Assembly: GCA_030625085.1 (NCBI GenBank)
Contig: DAOURK010000010.1
Coordinates: 1 to 60,323, forward strand
Reading direction: 5' to 3'
From: Pseudomonadota bacterium
GTDB taxonomy: Bacteria; SZUA-182; DTGQ01
Length of the DNA stretch: 60,323 nt
Under the pieces are notes generated by a model. That model worked only from the letters and a program-made list of their open reading frames with translations, was not told the origin of the DNA and did no database searches. Made by a program: the position numbers and the translations under genes. Positions 29,952-38,568 of this stretch are shown one piece after another. Numbering within the stretch: position 1 is the first letter of the stretch; each line of letters begins with the position of its first letter.

Positions 29952-31697
29952 ATGTATCATCGAAGAATGAAGAATAAGGTTGATATCTTTTTGTTATGTA
30001 TTATTTTTTGCCTATTTCTTATTCATTATTTTCCGGTATGTGGACAGGCAGAGAATTATCCATCTGATTTCTACGAATCATTGAGAATTGATACTAAGAT
30101 CCAAATGATAGAGAGAAGAAGAGGTTCACTTAAATTTAACCTTAACACCAATATAAGCTCTATTTTACCAGATTTGTTTTTGCCTTTAGGGCATTCACCA
30201 GAGATGTTATCTTCAATGGACACTGTATTTGTCCAAAAATTCATCTTAATAGGCAATACTGTATTTTCCTCTCAAGAACTGGCCAAGGTCACCAGGCCTT
30301 ATGAAAATAGAGAAATCAGCTTTGAGGAGTTGCAGGACCTTAGGCGCACGTTAACCCTTTATTACGTAAATAAAGGGTATATTAATTCAGGTGTCATTAT
30401 TCCGGATCAAACCGTGGTCAATGGAGTTATTAGCCTTCGTATAATTGAGGGACGATTGACTCAAATAGAGATCGAAGGTACCAGACATTTTCGTCTGAAC
30501 TATATAAACAGAAGACTGGCCTTGGCTGCAGGCCCCCCGATTAATATCATGAGCTTAAGCCAGGTACTGCAGCGATTACAAAATGATCCTCGCATTAAAC
30601 GACTTAATGCGGAATTCAAGCCGGGGTTTAGTCTGGGTGAAAGTATGCTAAAAGTCAGGATTGAAGAAAACAATCCTTATGAGATTTGGTTGAAGGTCGG
30701 CAACGGGCAGTCACCCAGCGTTGGGGCTATAAAAGGAGAATTACAGTTAGCCCACCAGAATTTGACGAGAAATGGTGACAGCTTGCAAACTAAATTTGGA
30801 ATAACCGAGGGACTGAATGATATTGATATCAGTTATTCATTTCCTGTTACTGCACGTGATGCATCCTTAAAATTAGACTTCAGGGAAAATAACAGTACCG
30901 TCATTGAAGATATTTTTAAATCCTTGGATATTGAAAGTAAGTCAAGAACTTATGCGGTTACCCTGAGTCGTCCTTTCTACCGAAACTCTGGGCAGGCATT
31001 TTTTTTAGCGATTACTGCTGAGCTCAGTCACAGCGAAACTTATTTGTTGGGACGCCCCTTCGCCTTTTCTTCCGGATCGGAGGATGGCCGAACTGATGGG
31101 ACTGTCTTGAGTTTTTCCCAGCAGTGGCTCGATCGTAGTCAAATAAAGGTAATGGCAGTAAATTCCAATTTCAAGGTGGGCATTGATGCCCTTGGCGCAA
31201 CAATAAATGAATCGGGCGTGGACGGTAAATTTTTTTCCTGGCTGGGGCAAATCCAGTATGTGAGGCGGTTAAAGTTTATACATAGTCAAATAGTATTTCG
31301 GACAGATATACAATTAACCAACGATCTACTTTTGCCCCTTGAGAAATTAGCCATTGGAGGAATGAACAGTGTGCGGGGTTATCGCCAAAACTTATTTGTA
31401 AGAGACAATGGTATAGTGACTTCTCTAGAGTTTCGAATGCCTTTGATTGGTAATAATCTCAAGGAGGATTTTTTTCAACTGGCTCCGTTTGTTGATTTTG
31501 GCAGATCGTGGAATACAAACAACAATACCCCTGAGCCCAAATCCATTTCAAGTATAGGATTAGGTCTTTTGTGGGCAATCACTAAAAAGATTAATCTTCA
31601 GGTATATGGCGGTCTTTCCTTGCGAAACGTGGAAACTATAGGTAAAGACCTCCAGGATCAAGGATTTCATTTTCAATTAATAGGCCGTTTATTGTGA
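29952..31697 (+). CDS. Two-partner secretion transporter TpsB (ShlB/FhaC type)
   Basis: An outer-membrane beta-barrel that exports its partner TpsA. Seen in 581 aa: a signal peptide (about 1-32, ending CGQAEN); two POTRA-like domains (about 95-250: VQKFILIGNTVFSSQEL, and RIIEGRLTQIEIEGTRHFR); then the barrel (about 260-581), with the VRGYRQN loop motif (the conserved VRGY of Omp85/TpsB proteins) and a final beta strand ending in a short hydrophobic QLIGRLL. The gene is 15 bp upstream of the matching exoprotein gene, the classical tpsB-tpsA order. Confidence 0.93.
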   Translation: MYHRRMKNKVDIFLLCIIFCLFLIHYFPVCGQAENYPSDFYESLRIDTKIQMIERRRGSLKFNLNTNISSILPDLFLPLGHSPEMLSSMDTVFVQKFILIGNTVFSSQELAKVTRPYENREISFEELQDLRRTLTLYYVNKGYINSGVIIPDQTVVNGVISLRIIEGRLTQIEIEGTRHFRLNYINRRLALAAGPPINIMSLSQVLQRLQNDPRIKRLNAEFKPGFSLGESMLKVRIEENNPYEIWLKVGNGQSPSVGAIKGELQLAHQNLTRNGDSLQTKFGITEGLNDIDISYSFPVTARDASLKLDFRENNSTVIEDIFKSLDIESKSRTYAVTLSRPFYRNSGQAFFLAITAELSHSETYLLGRPFAFSSGSEDGRTDGTVLSFSQQWLDRSQIKVMAVNSNFKVGIDALGATINESGVDGKFFSWLGQIQYVRRLKFIHSQIVFRTDIQLTNDLLLPLEKLAIGGMNSVRGYRQNLFVRDNGIVTSLEFRMPLIGNNLKEDFFQLAPFVDFGRSWNTNNNTPEPKSISSIGLGLLWAITKKINLQVYGGLSLRNVETIGKDLQDQGFHFQLIGRLL

Positions 31698-31712
31698 GAA
31701 AGGACGAAAAAG

Positions 31713-34325
31713 ATGTCCATTAAACATTATCATACACTTTATCAATATCTTATTATTGTCTTTGGAGTAATATTGCTTCAAAGTATCTTTTTTTCATTTA
31801 GCCAAGGGGAGATAACCCTTGATGGTACATTAGGCGAAAGGGGCTCACTTGTCGGGCCTCATTATGGTATATCTGCTGATATGGGACATCAAGAGGGGAA
31901 TAATTTATTTCATAGCTTTGGTCAATTTACCCTTAATAGGTATGAAAGTGCCACCTTTACCGGCCCCGCTATGGTGGAAAATATTATCGGGCGAGTAACG
32001 GGGGGAACAGCCTCCTGGATTGATGGTGTTTTACGTTCAAATATCCAAGGGGCCAATTTATACCTACTCAATCCCAGTGGAATCATATTTGGTCCAAATG
32101 CCTGTCTTGATTTAACCGGGTCGTTTCATGTAAGTACGTCAGATTATATTAATCTTGGCCATAGCGGTCGATTTGATGCCACCCAGCCAAATAATAGTTT
32201 ATTGACTGCAGATTCTCCCTCTGCCTTTGGGTTTTTGGGAGACAATCCATCTGACATTTCTATCCAAGGAAGCTTTCTCCAGTCCCCCGATGGAGAGACA
32301 ATATCCATAGTGGGAGGCAATTTAGAGTTAAAGGAGGAAAGTGTTCTTTTGTCGCCCAATGGCCGAATAAATATTGTCAGTGTTGAGTCTGCCGGCGAAG
32401 CTGTTTTTACAGGCGGGAGTGTAGAGGTAGATTCTTTTGACCTACTGGGAGATATTAGTGTTTCGGGAGAGTCATACATCTCTAGTAGCGGTGAAGGTGG
32501 AGGGGCAGTATTCATCCGGGGCGGCCGTTTCGTGCTCGATCATTCGTATATATGGGCTGACACCTTGGGAGATATCGATGGAGGAGCTATTGATATTTAT
32601 TTGAAGAAGGATTTAGTTGTTACTGGGGGAATATCTGCATCTACCTACAAAGGGGGATGTGGAGGAGATATTATCTTAAAGGTGGAGGGTTTAGATATAA
32701 TAGATGGTGGAGTAATTGAAGCTTCCACTTTTAGCACAGGTCAAGGCGGGGATTTGAAGATCACGGCAAAAGATTCTCTCTTGATTTCCGGCCCCGGCAG
32801 TAAGATTTACAGCTTAGTAAGTGATAGCGGAAATGCCGGCAACATCGATTTAACGGCCCAAACCTTGACTATTAGTAATGAAGGTATGATGTCTGGCGCT
32901 ACCAATGGAGAAGGGCGAGGAGCAGGTATTATTTTAAAGGTGGAAAGCTTGGAATTAACTAATGGAGGGATGATTGACACTTCTACTTTTGCCGCTGGAC
33001 AGGGAGGAAAGGTTATGATTTCGGCCGCGGAGTCGGTATTAATTTCCAACCAGGCCGGGAAACAAGATGATGATCTTATCACAGGGATTACCAGTATTGC
33101 TTCCGGCACCTCTAAGTCTGGAAGTATAGAAATTTCAACCCCTAGCCTGACGGTCGCTAATGACGGATTAATAAGTGTTGAAACGCGTGGTGAGGGAGAG
33201 GGAGGAGAAATCGAGTTGAAGGTGGGAGATTTATTCCTAACAGATGGTTATATCTTAGCTAGTAGCAGCGGGATGGGCCATGGAGGAACGGTGACGGTTG
33301 AGGCAACAGGATCAGTGTCCATCTCAGGATCTAAGGCGGCTCTTTCCAGTTGTGCTTTTCGTGAAGGTGATGGAGGTTTTATTTCTCTTTCCACACCAAT
33401 TTTAAAAGTGAGTGATGGGGGAGGGATAAGGGCGGCTACTTTGGAGGAGGGAGCGGCAGGAGACATTATCTTGAGAGTAGGCAATTTAACTTTGGCAGAT
33501 AAAGGCTATATCACTACAAATAGTATTGGTAAAGGTGCCGGGGGCAAATTGACGGTCAGCGCCACAGAAACAGTATCTATTTTTGGCCAAAAAAACGATG
33601 GTTTTGGCAGCGGCTTTTTTAGTGAGGCGACCAGCGGCGGAGCTGCGGGAAGTATATTACTTAAAACATGTGTCCTTAAAATAACTGATGGAGGACAAAT
33701 AAATGCTTCCACGTTGGCAGAAGGAGTGGGGGGCGATATAGAAGTAGAAGCTGATCAAATTTACTTAAGTAATGAAGCCCGGATTGAGGCGGCTAGTACC
33801 GGTAATGGTGATGCAGGGGATATTGTTATTAAGGCAGGTGACATGATTTATGGTGATCATGCCTCAGTGGCCACCGAGGCTATAAAGGCAGATGGAGGTA
33901 ATATTCGAATTGATACGCAAAACCTGAGCTGTCTAACCGATAGCGATATTACCGCCACGGTTAAGGGAGCAATGGGTGACGGCGGCAATATTGAAATGAA
34001 TAGCAAGTTTGTCGTTTTAAATAGAAGCAATATTATAGCAAAGGCAGAGGGAGGTAATGGGGGAAGAATTGTTATTGTTTCGGATGTTTTTCTGTCCACG
34101 CCGGATAGTATTGTCAGCGCCTCCTCGCGTCTTGGTATAGACGGCACTGTAGAAATTTTTTCTCCTATGGTAGATGTTAGCAGTGGTTTGGTTTCTTTGC
34201 CTGAATCATTTCTGAAAGCTGATGATCTTCTTCCGAAACGCTGTGCAGAAAAAGATGAGGCAAGCAGTTTTCATATTATCGAGCATGAAGGATCGGCTCC
34301 AGACCCGGACAGTCTATTATATTAA
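31713..34325 (+). CDS. Two-partner secretion exoprotein TpsA (filamentous hemagglutinin-type)
   Basis: A secreted beta-helix protein of 870 aa, exported by the adjacent TpsB. Seen: a signal peptide (1-31), the TPS domain (about 35-160) with NLFHSFGQF and NPSGIIFGPNA, the recognition motifs of this family; then a long beta-helix of about 100-residue, Gly/Ser-rich repeats (motif GxGGxIxLKVxxLxLTDGGxIxAST) spanning about 260-790; and a Cys-containing C-terminal tail (RCAEKDEASSF) with the SSF signature common at the end of such proteins. No toxin module is visible, so it is more likely an adhesin or surface structure than a contact-inhibition toxin. Confidence 0.9.
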   Translation: MSIKHYHTLYQYLIIVFGVILLQSIFFSFSQGEITLDGTLGERGSLVGPHYGISADMGHQEGNNLFHSFGQFTLNRYESATFTGPAMVENIIGRVTGGTASWIDGVLRSNIQGANLYLLNPSGIIFGPNACLDLTGSFHVSTSDYINLGHSGRFDATQPNNSLLTADSPSAFGFLGDNPSDISIQGSFLQSPDGETISIVGGNLELKEESVLLSPNGRINIVSVESAGEAVFTGGSVEVDSFDLLGDISVSGESYISSSGEGGGAVFIRGGRFVLDHSYIWADTLGDIDGGAIDIYLKKDLVVTGGISASTYKGGCGGDIILKVEGLDIIDGGVIEASTFSTGQGGDLKITAKDSLLISGPGSKIYSLVSDSGNAGNIDLTAQTLTISNEGMMSGATNGEGRGAGIILKVESLELTNGGMIDTSTFAAGQGGKVMISAAESVLISNQAGKQDDDLITGITSIASGTSKSGSIEISTPSLTVANDGLISVETRGEGEGGEIELKVGDLFLTDGYILASSSGMGHGGTVTVEATGSVSISGSKAALSSCAFREGDGGFISLSTPILKVSDGGGIRAATLEEGAAGDIILRVGNLTLADKGYITTNSIGKGAGGKLTVSATETVSIFGQKNDGFGSGFFSEATSGGAAGSILLKTCVLKITDGGQINASTLAEGVGGDIEVEADQIYLSNEARIEAASTGNGDAGDIVIKAGDMIYGDHASVATEAIKADGGNIRIDTQNLSCLTDSDITATVKGAMGDGGNIEMNSKFVVLNRSNIIAKAEGGNGGRIVIVSDVFLSTPDSIVSASSRLGIDGTVEIFSPMVDVSSGLVSLPESFLKADDLLPKRCAEKDEASSFHIIEHEGSAPDPDSLLY

Positions 34326-34507
34326 AGAGCTAATCTGAATAATGCTTCGCATTGTGATATAAAAGCACATTTCGGTTCGCTACTTGCTGATCATAGAAGA
34401 AGAAAAAAACTAAGGAGTAAAAATAACGAGATTTACGAAAAATACAATCTTTATTTTTTTATTATGGGAAGAAAAATAAACCGGAGATTTAATCTAAATG
34501 AAGTATT

Positions 34508-35137
34508 TTAATTCATGATTGAACAATAGATGGTGTTGTTCTCACTGCCCTTAGAACAATTCAACATGTGGGCAGCATTTTTGATTAATTCATCAATTAC
34601 GCGCGCATCTGTAGGGTAAGAGGTGATTCCAATACTGACCGAGTTGCCTTTTTCGATATTATTTATTTCACCACTGGAAAAAGCAAATAATATTTGATCC
34701 TTTAATCGTTCAGATAAACAGACAGCACCTTCAACACTTGTTTCCGGCAAAATTAAAGCTAAAACATCTTGGTTATATAAAGAAAGTATATCCGTATCGC
34801 GAAGATTAGCCTTGATAAATTCACCCAATTTTTTTATAAGTACATTTTTTCTTTCATCGGGAATATCAGTCATATCATTTTCCATCACCTTATCTTCTGC
34901 AAAAGTATCTACATTGAGTAAAACCAATGAAAGAAATTGGTTATACCGTTTAGCTCTTTTCATTTCCTCATCAAGGCGGATGTTCAGATATCGAGTGTTA
35001 TAGAGTCGTATGTTTTCATCGAAGAAGACGTCATTCGGTGGATTATCATCCGGTTTTTTTAAAGAATTGTTGGTGATATTATTAAGTTTTAATTTCAATT
35101 TTGCGTTCTCTTTTTTCAAGAGATCAAATTCGCTCAT
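34508..35137 (-). CDS. Degenerate GGDEF-domain protein
   Basis: A 209-aa protein with a GGDEF fold but a broken active site. Seen: residues 1-20 form a coiled-coil start; the domain runs from about 43 to 205, with the conserved DENIRLYNTRYLNIRLDEEMKRA opening and VSIGITSYPTDA near the end. The signature YGGDEF position reads YNQDVL (residues 121-126), so guanylate-cyclase activity should be lost; the metal-site Asp of the LLNVDTF strand (D77) is kept. It could bind c-di-GMP or a protein partner instead. A sigma-54-type promoter with upstream palindromes stands in front of it. Confidence 0.85.
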   Translation of the reverse strand: MSEFDLLKKENAKLKLKLNNITNNSLKKPDDNPPNDVFFDENIRLYNTRYLNIRLDEEMKRAKRYNQFLSLVLLNVDTFAEDKVMENDMTDIPDERKNVLIKKLGEFIKANLRDTDILSLYNQDVLALILPETSVEGAVCLSERLKDQILFAFSSGEINNIEKGNSVSIGITSYPTDARVIDELIKNAAHMLNCSKGSENNTIYCSIMN

Positions 35138-35243
35138 ATTTATTTTATGCCCCCCTAACCCTTAAATATTTAGATTTAATAGTTATCAAAGTTGAAATAG
35201 CTAAATCTTTTATTAGAGTAATATGCGTTATTTTTAATATTCA

Positions 35244-35259
35244 TGCAAAATAAATGCCA
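35244..35259 (-). promoter_or_regulatory. Sigma-54-type (-24/-12) promoter for the degenerate GGDEF gene
   Basis: On the minus strand TGGCATTTATTTTGCA fits the TGGCA-N6-TTGC pattern with the GG/GC elements exactly 10 bases apart. Transcription would begin near 35233, about 95 nt before the GGDEF gene. The 16 bases GGCATTTATTTTGCAT recur in front of the LVIVD gene at 15.9 kb. Confidence 0.7.
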
Positions 35260-35376
35260 TTTTTTTTCTATTAATTCTTTTTTTTTAAAAACTATAGCAA
35301 CTTTTTGATTTAACGCAAAAAAAAGAAGATGTTTTTTTTTTCTACTTTGAGATGAGAAAAATAGAAATTATTTAAA

Positions 35377-35412
35377 ATGAAGGTTCCTTCATAATTATGA
35401 AAGTAATTTCAT
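35377..35412. promoter_or_regulatory. Tandem 16-bp palindromes, probable activator-binding sites
   Basis: ATGAAGGTTCCTTCAT (35377-35392) and ATGAAAGTAATTTCAT (35397-35412). Both are inverted repeats of ATGAAR...YTTCAT; their centres are 20 bp apart, two turns of DNA, on the same face. They lie about 120-155 bp upstream of the sigma-54 promoter at 35244 and directly after the stop codon of the NtrC-type activator gene. Binding by that activator is the natural inference. Confidence 0.65.
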
Positions 35413-35414
35413 AG

Positions 35415-36788
35415 TTATTCTCGAATCTGATATTCTTTAATCTTGCTTAATAAAGATCGATAACTTACCTGAAGTAATTTGGCAGCCTGGATTCGATTCC
35501 AATTGGTCTTACCCAAAACACTTTTGATAGTGGCTTTTTCCGCTTTTTGAACAGCCAGGCGGCTAACTTCTTTTAAGGGAACAATTTTGGTATTTTTATA
35601 AACTACTTTTCCCCCTACAACATCATGGGGGATAACAGTATAGACAATTTCCTCATTTCCAAGGACGATAATTTTTTTTATGAGATTTTCCAACTCACGA
35701 ATATTTCCGGGCCAATCATAATTCATAAAAAGATTAATGGTCTGAGGAGAAATTGAGGTAACGTTTTTCCCATACAAATTGGTATACTTTTTTAAAAAAA
35801 ATTCATTTAAAAGAAAGATATCTTCTTTATGTTCCCGTAAAGGGGGTACGAAGATGGTTACTTCATTTAATCGATAAAATAGATCTTCCCGGAAGCTGCC
35901 ATTACGAATTCCTTCTTCCAGATCTCGGTTAGTGGCTACAATAATACGCACATCAACCTTTACACTTTTTTTCCCGCCAAGACGGTTGAATTCTTTTTCT
36001 TCTAAAACCTGCAATAATTTGGCTTGCAGGGAAGGCGGCATCTCGCCGATTTCGTCTAAAAAAATGGTCCCTTCATTAGCAAATTCAAAACGTCCTGGCT
36101 TTGCCCTTTGGGCGCCGGTAAAAGCTCCTCTTTCATACCCAAAGAGTTCGGACTCAAGAAGATTTTCGGGCAAGGTAGCACAATTGACCTTTATGAACGG
36201 TTTATCTTTTCGATCGGCCAGGTTGTGGATAGCTCGAGTAACCAGTTCTTTTCCCGTACCACTTTCTCCCCGCACTAAAATTGTTAGTTCTGTACCGGCC
36301 ACTTGCTCTATCATTTTTTTTATATTGAGAATCTGGTTGCTGTCTCCTATAAAATTTCCAAATTCGAGTTTAGCCTTTAGTTTTTTCTTGAGTGGCATAT
36401 TGTCAGAGGTAATAGCCATACGTTCCAGATTTTTCTTGATAGTGGCTTTTAATTCTTCTTTATCAAATGGCTTGGTAACAAAGTCATCAGCTCCGGCTCG
36501 CATAGCATTAACTATTGTTTGGGTTTCACCATGAGCAGAAAGCATAATAATGCCTATTCGTTTTGAGATGACCTTCATTCTTCCTAATAGATCGATTCCA
36601 TTGATGTCAGGCATACCAATATCCAGCAATATTAAATCAGGATGGTCATTTTTTAATATTTCTACGGCTGTTTTTCCATCCTCAGCTGAAAAGACACTAT
36701 ACCCGGCGTCAGATATTGTCTCGGTTAGTATCCAAGATAATTCCGGATCATCATCAACCAACAAAATTTTTATTTTATTCCCCTTCAT
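35415..36788 (-). CDS. NtrC-family sigma-54-dependent response regulator
   Basis: A 457-aa enhancer-binding transcription activator. Seen: receiver domain 1-120 with the phospho-acceptor Asp56 (LLDIGMP) and the acidic pocket VDDDPE; sigma-54-interaction AAA+ domain about 145-380, with Walker A GESGTGKE (174-181), the GAFTGA sigma-54 contact loop (221-226) and Walker B TIFLDEIG; and a Fis-type helix-turn-helix at the C-terminus (NWNRIQAAKLLQVSYRSL). The kinase gene lies 71 bp upstream on the same strand. Palindromes that fit its dimer follow the stop codon, so it probably controls the adjacent GGDEF gene. Confidence 0.95.
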   Translation of the reverse strand: MKGNKIKILLVDDDPELSWILTETISDAGYSVFSAEDGKTAVEILKNDHPDLILLDIGMPDINGIDLLGRMKVISKRIGIIMLSAHGETQTIVNAMRAGADDFVTKPFDKEELKATIKKNLERMAITSDNMPLKKKLKAKLEFGNFIGDSNQILNIKKMIEQVAGTELTILVRGESGTGKELVTRAIHNLADRKDKPFIKVNCATLPENLLESELFGYERGAFTGAQRAKPGRFEFANEGTIFLDEIGEMPPSLQAKLLQVLEEKEFNRLGGKKSVKVDVRIIVATNRDLEEGIRNGSFREDLFYRLNEVTIFVPPLREHKEDIFLLNEFFLKKYTNLYGKNVTSISPQTINLFMNYDWPGNIRELENLIKKIIVLGNEEIVYTVIPHDVVGGKVVYKNTKIVPLKEVSRLAVQKAEKATIKSVLGKTNWNRIQAAKLLQVSYRSLLSKIKEYQIRE

Positions 36789-36859
36789 AGATTTAAATCA
36801 CCTATATACTTTCCTTAGAAATCCTTATTTTAACAAAATATTCTTAATTCATTATTTTT

Positions 36860-38140
36860 TTACTGAACAGGAATATATAATTCAAAAGTAGTCCCTTTAT
36901 TTACTTCACCATGAATCTTGATACGGCCGTTATGAGATTGAATTATTCTCTTAACAGTGGCTAATCCTAGACCTGTCCCGGATTTTTTAGTGGTATAAAA
37001 ATGTTCGAACATCTTTTTTTTGACCTTTGTAGAGATACCAATTCCCGTATCACAAAATTTTATTAGTATATAATCTTTTTTCGTATCTTTTGGAGAAGAA
37101 AAATTTTTCGTTAAAATTTTTAGTTCTCCTCCCTGGGGCATGGACTCAATAGCATTGGTAATAATATTTAAAAAGACCTCTTCGATTCGTTTTTCGTTAA
37201 TATAAACAGGTGTCAGATCCTGGGCCAATTCACAAATTAAAGAAATATTATTCTGGTATAGATCATTTTTTAAAAATGTTAATGCCTGATCCAAGATGTT
37301 GTTTACACCAACTATTTTATTTTGGGATCCAATTGGATTAGAGAAACTTAATAGTTCTTCCATCCGAAAAATTAACCGAGAGACGTTGTTGTTTAAGATT
37401 TCAAGAGACCTTTTTCGAGAATTATCTTTATCCCAATTGTCTTCCAGATATTGTAAGGATCCTTTGATGTTGGTGATCGGATTTCGAAAACTATGGGTAA
37501 TTTCAGAAATCATTTTGCCCATGGTGATTAATTGAGTAGCTTTGGAGAGACAAGAAGTCTTTTCATATAAAGAGATTATCTCTGAGGCAAGAGTTGATAG
37601 AAATTGCCATTTTTCTTGAAAAATATTTTTGATGCCACTTCCAAAACAAAAAATTCCAAATAATTCATTTTCCATAATTATAGGTATAGATTGGAATGAT
37701 TCACAAGCGAGATCGCCAAATTCATTGCCTTTGAAATAGGTAAGCAGGAACTTGGTAAAATAACCCCTTATTTTTTTTTCGGTAGCTTCCTTGATAAACT
37801 CATTGTTGGTGTCTTCGAGAGAAATATTACATAAATTAAGCTTTTTTAGTGTCTTGTGGGTAACCCCTTGAGCAAATTCCAGGTGTAGTTCTCGAACTTC
37901 ACTATGAAAGGATAAATACAAGAAATAATCGATAGGAACACCCTGTTTTATGAAGCGTAAAGCTTCATTCAGTGCTTCATCCACATCAATCTGTGAACCA
38001 AAAATTCGGGCAATTTTATATAAAACCGATAGTTCTTTGGCTTTAGACTGCAGTTCTTCGTTTTTTTGCTGTAATTCCGGAATATAGTGTTTATTTATAC
38101 TACCCGGGTTTTTTTGTTCGGTGGTTTTTTTTAACGCCAA
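36860..38140 (-). CDS. Soluble GAF-domain sensor histidine kinase
   Basis: The cognate kinase of the downstream NtrC-type regulator. Seen in 426 aa: an N-terminal coiled coil (PELQQKNEELQSKAKEL), a GAF domain at about 45-190, HisKA with His216 in ITHSFRNPITN, and a HATPase domain with DTGIGIS and GTGLGLATV. There is no membrane segment, so the signal is cytoplasmic. I chose the TTG start at 38140 because GGAGGAAGG stands 8 bases before it; a TTG five codons upstream lies inside that Shine-Dalgarno. Confidence 0.9.
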   Translation of the reverse strand: MALKKTTEQKNPGSINKHYIPELQQKNEELQSKAKELSVLYKIARIFGSQIDVDEALNEALRFIKQGVPIDYFLYLSFHSEVRELHLEFAQGVTHKTLKKLNLCNISLEDTNNEFIKEATEKKIRGYFTKFLLTYFKGNEFGDLACESFQSIPIIMENELFGIFCFGSGIKNIFQEKWQFLSTLASEIISLYEKTSCLSKATQLITMGKMISEITHSFRNPITNIKGSLQYLEDNWDKDNSRKRSLEILNNNVSRLIFRMEELLSFSNPIGSQNKIVGVNNILDQALTFLKNDLYQNNISLICELAQDLTPVYINEKRIEEVFLNIITNAIESMPQGGELKILTKNFSSPKDTKKDYILIKFCDTGIGISTKVKKKMFEHFYTTKKSGTGLGLATVKRIIQSHNGRIKIHGEVNKGTTFELYIPVQ

Positions 38141-38568
38141 ACGGCCTTCCTCCAATGGCTAATATTTTGTCAACATGCAATTACTCGAAAAATTTGAAAG
38201 CATGATGAACTGAACTTAAAAAAGCAACTAATACCTATTTAACCTTCTTTAGAGTTTATTGAGGCGATTTTTTTAAATGACTAGTAGATTTCTGTTTGCT
38301 GCTGATTATGAGAATATTTTCCATTCTCTCTTCTTTATGTATGCGAATGTGACAAAATTTACCTACCTGCAAAAATATACAAACTTTTTTCTATTCTAAT
38401 CAAAACTTTGCTTTTTGTCAAGGTCTTATAACTCTTTATCTTTTCTATCGGTAAAAATCGTTGAGAGAATCAGTGTATTCATGCAATAATTTAAAGCTAA
38501 AGAGGCTTTTCTTCAATTGCTTGGGCAGGGAAGAGTATACAAAATGAATGTTTTTAACTAGGATATTA
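38141..38568. other. Intergenic region between kinase and PBP4 genes
   Basis: About 430 bases holding the sigma-70 promoter at 38393-38421 and its long leader. A small hairpin GAGAAT/ATTCTC lies near 38310-38328. No coding region, tRNA or RNA structure is recognised in the rest. Confidence 0.45.
38393..38421 (-). promoter_or_regulatory. Sigma-70-type promoter for the kinase-regulator operon
   Basis: On the minus strand TTGACA (38421-38416) and TAGAAT (38398-38393) are 17 bp apart. The start would be near 38386, giving a leader of about 245 nt before the kinase gene. The kinase and regulator are therefore probably made constitutively while their target uses sigma-54. Confidence 0.65.

Noticed and set aside
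34366-34386. GG-N10-GC match (TCGGTTCGCTACTTGCTG) as a fourth sigma-54 promoter
   Set aside because: The -24 element is poor and it points into the convergent GGDEF gene, with no gene to serve.
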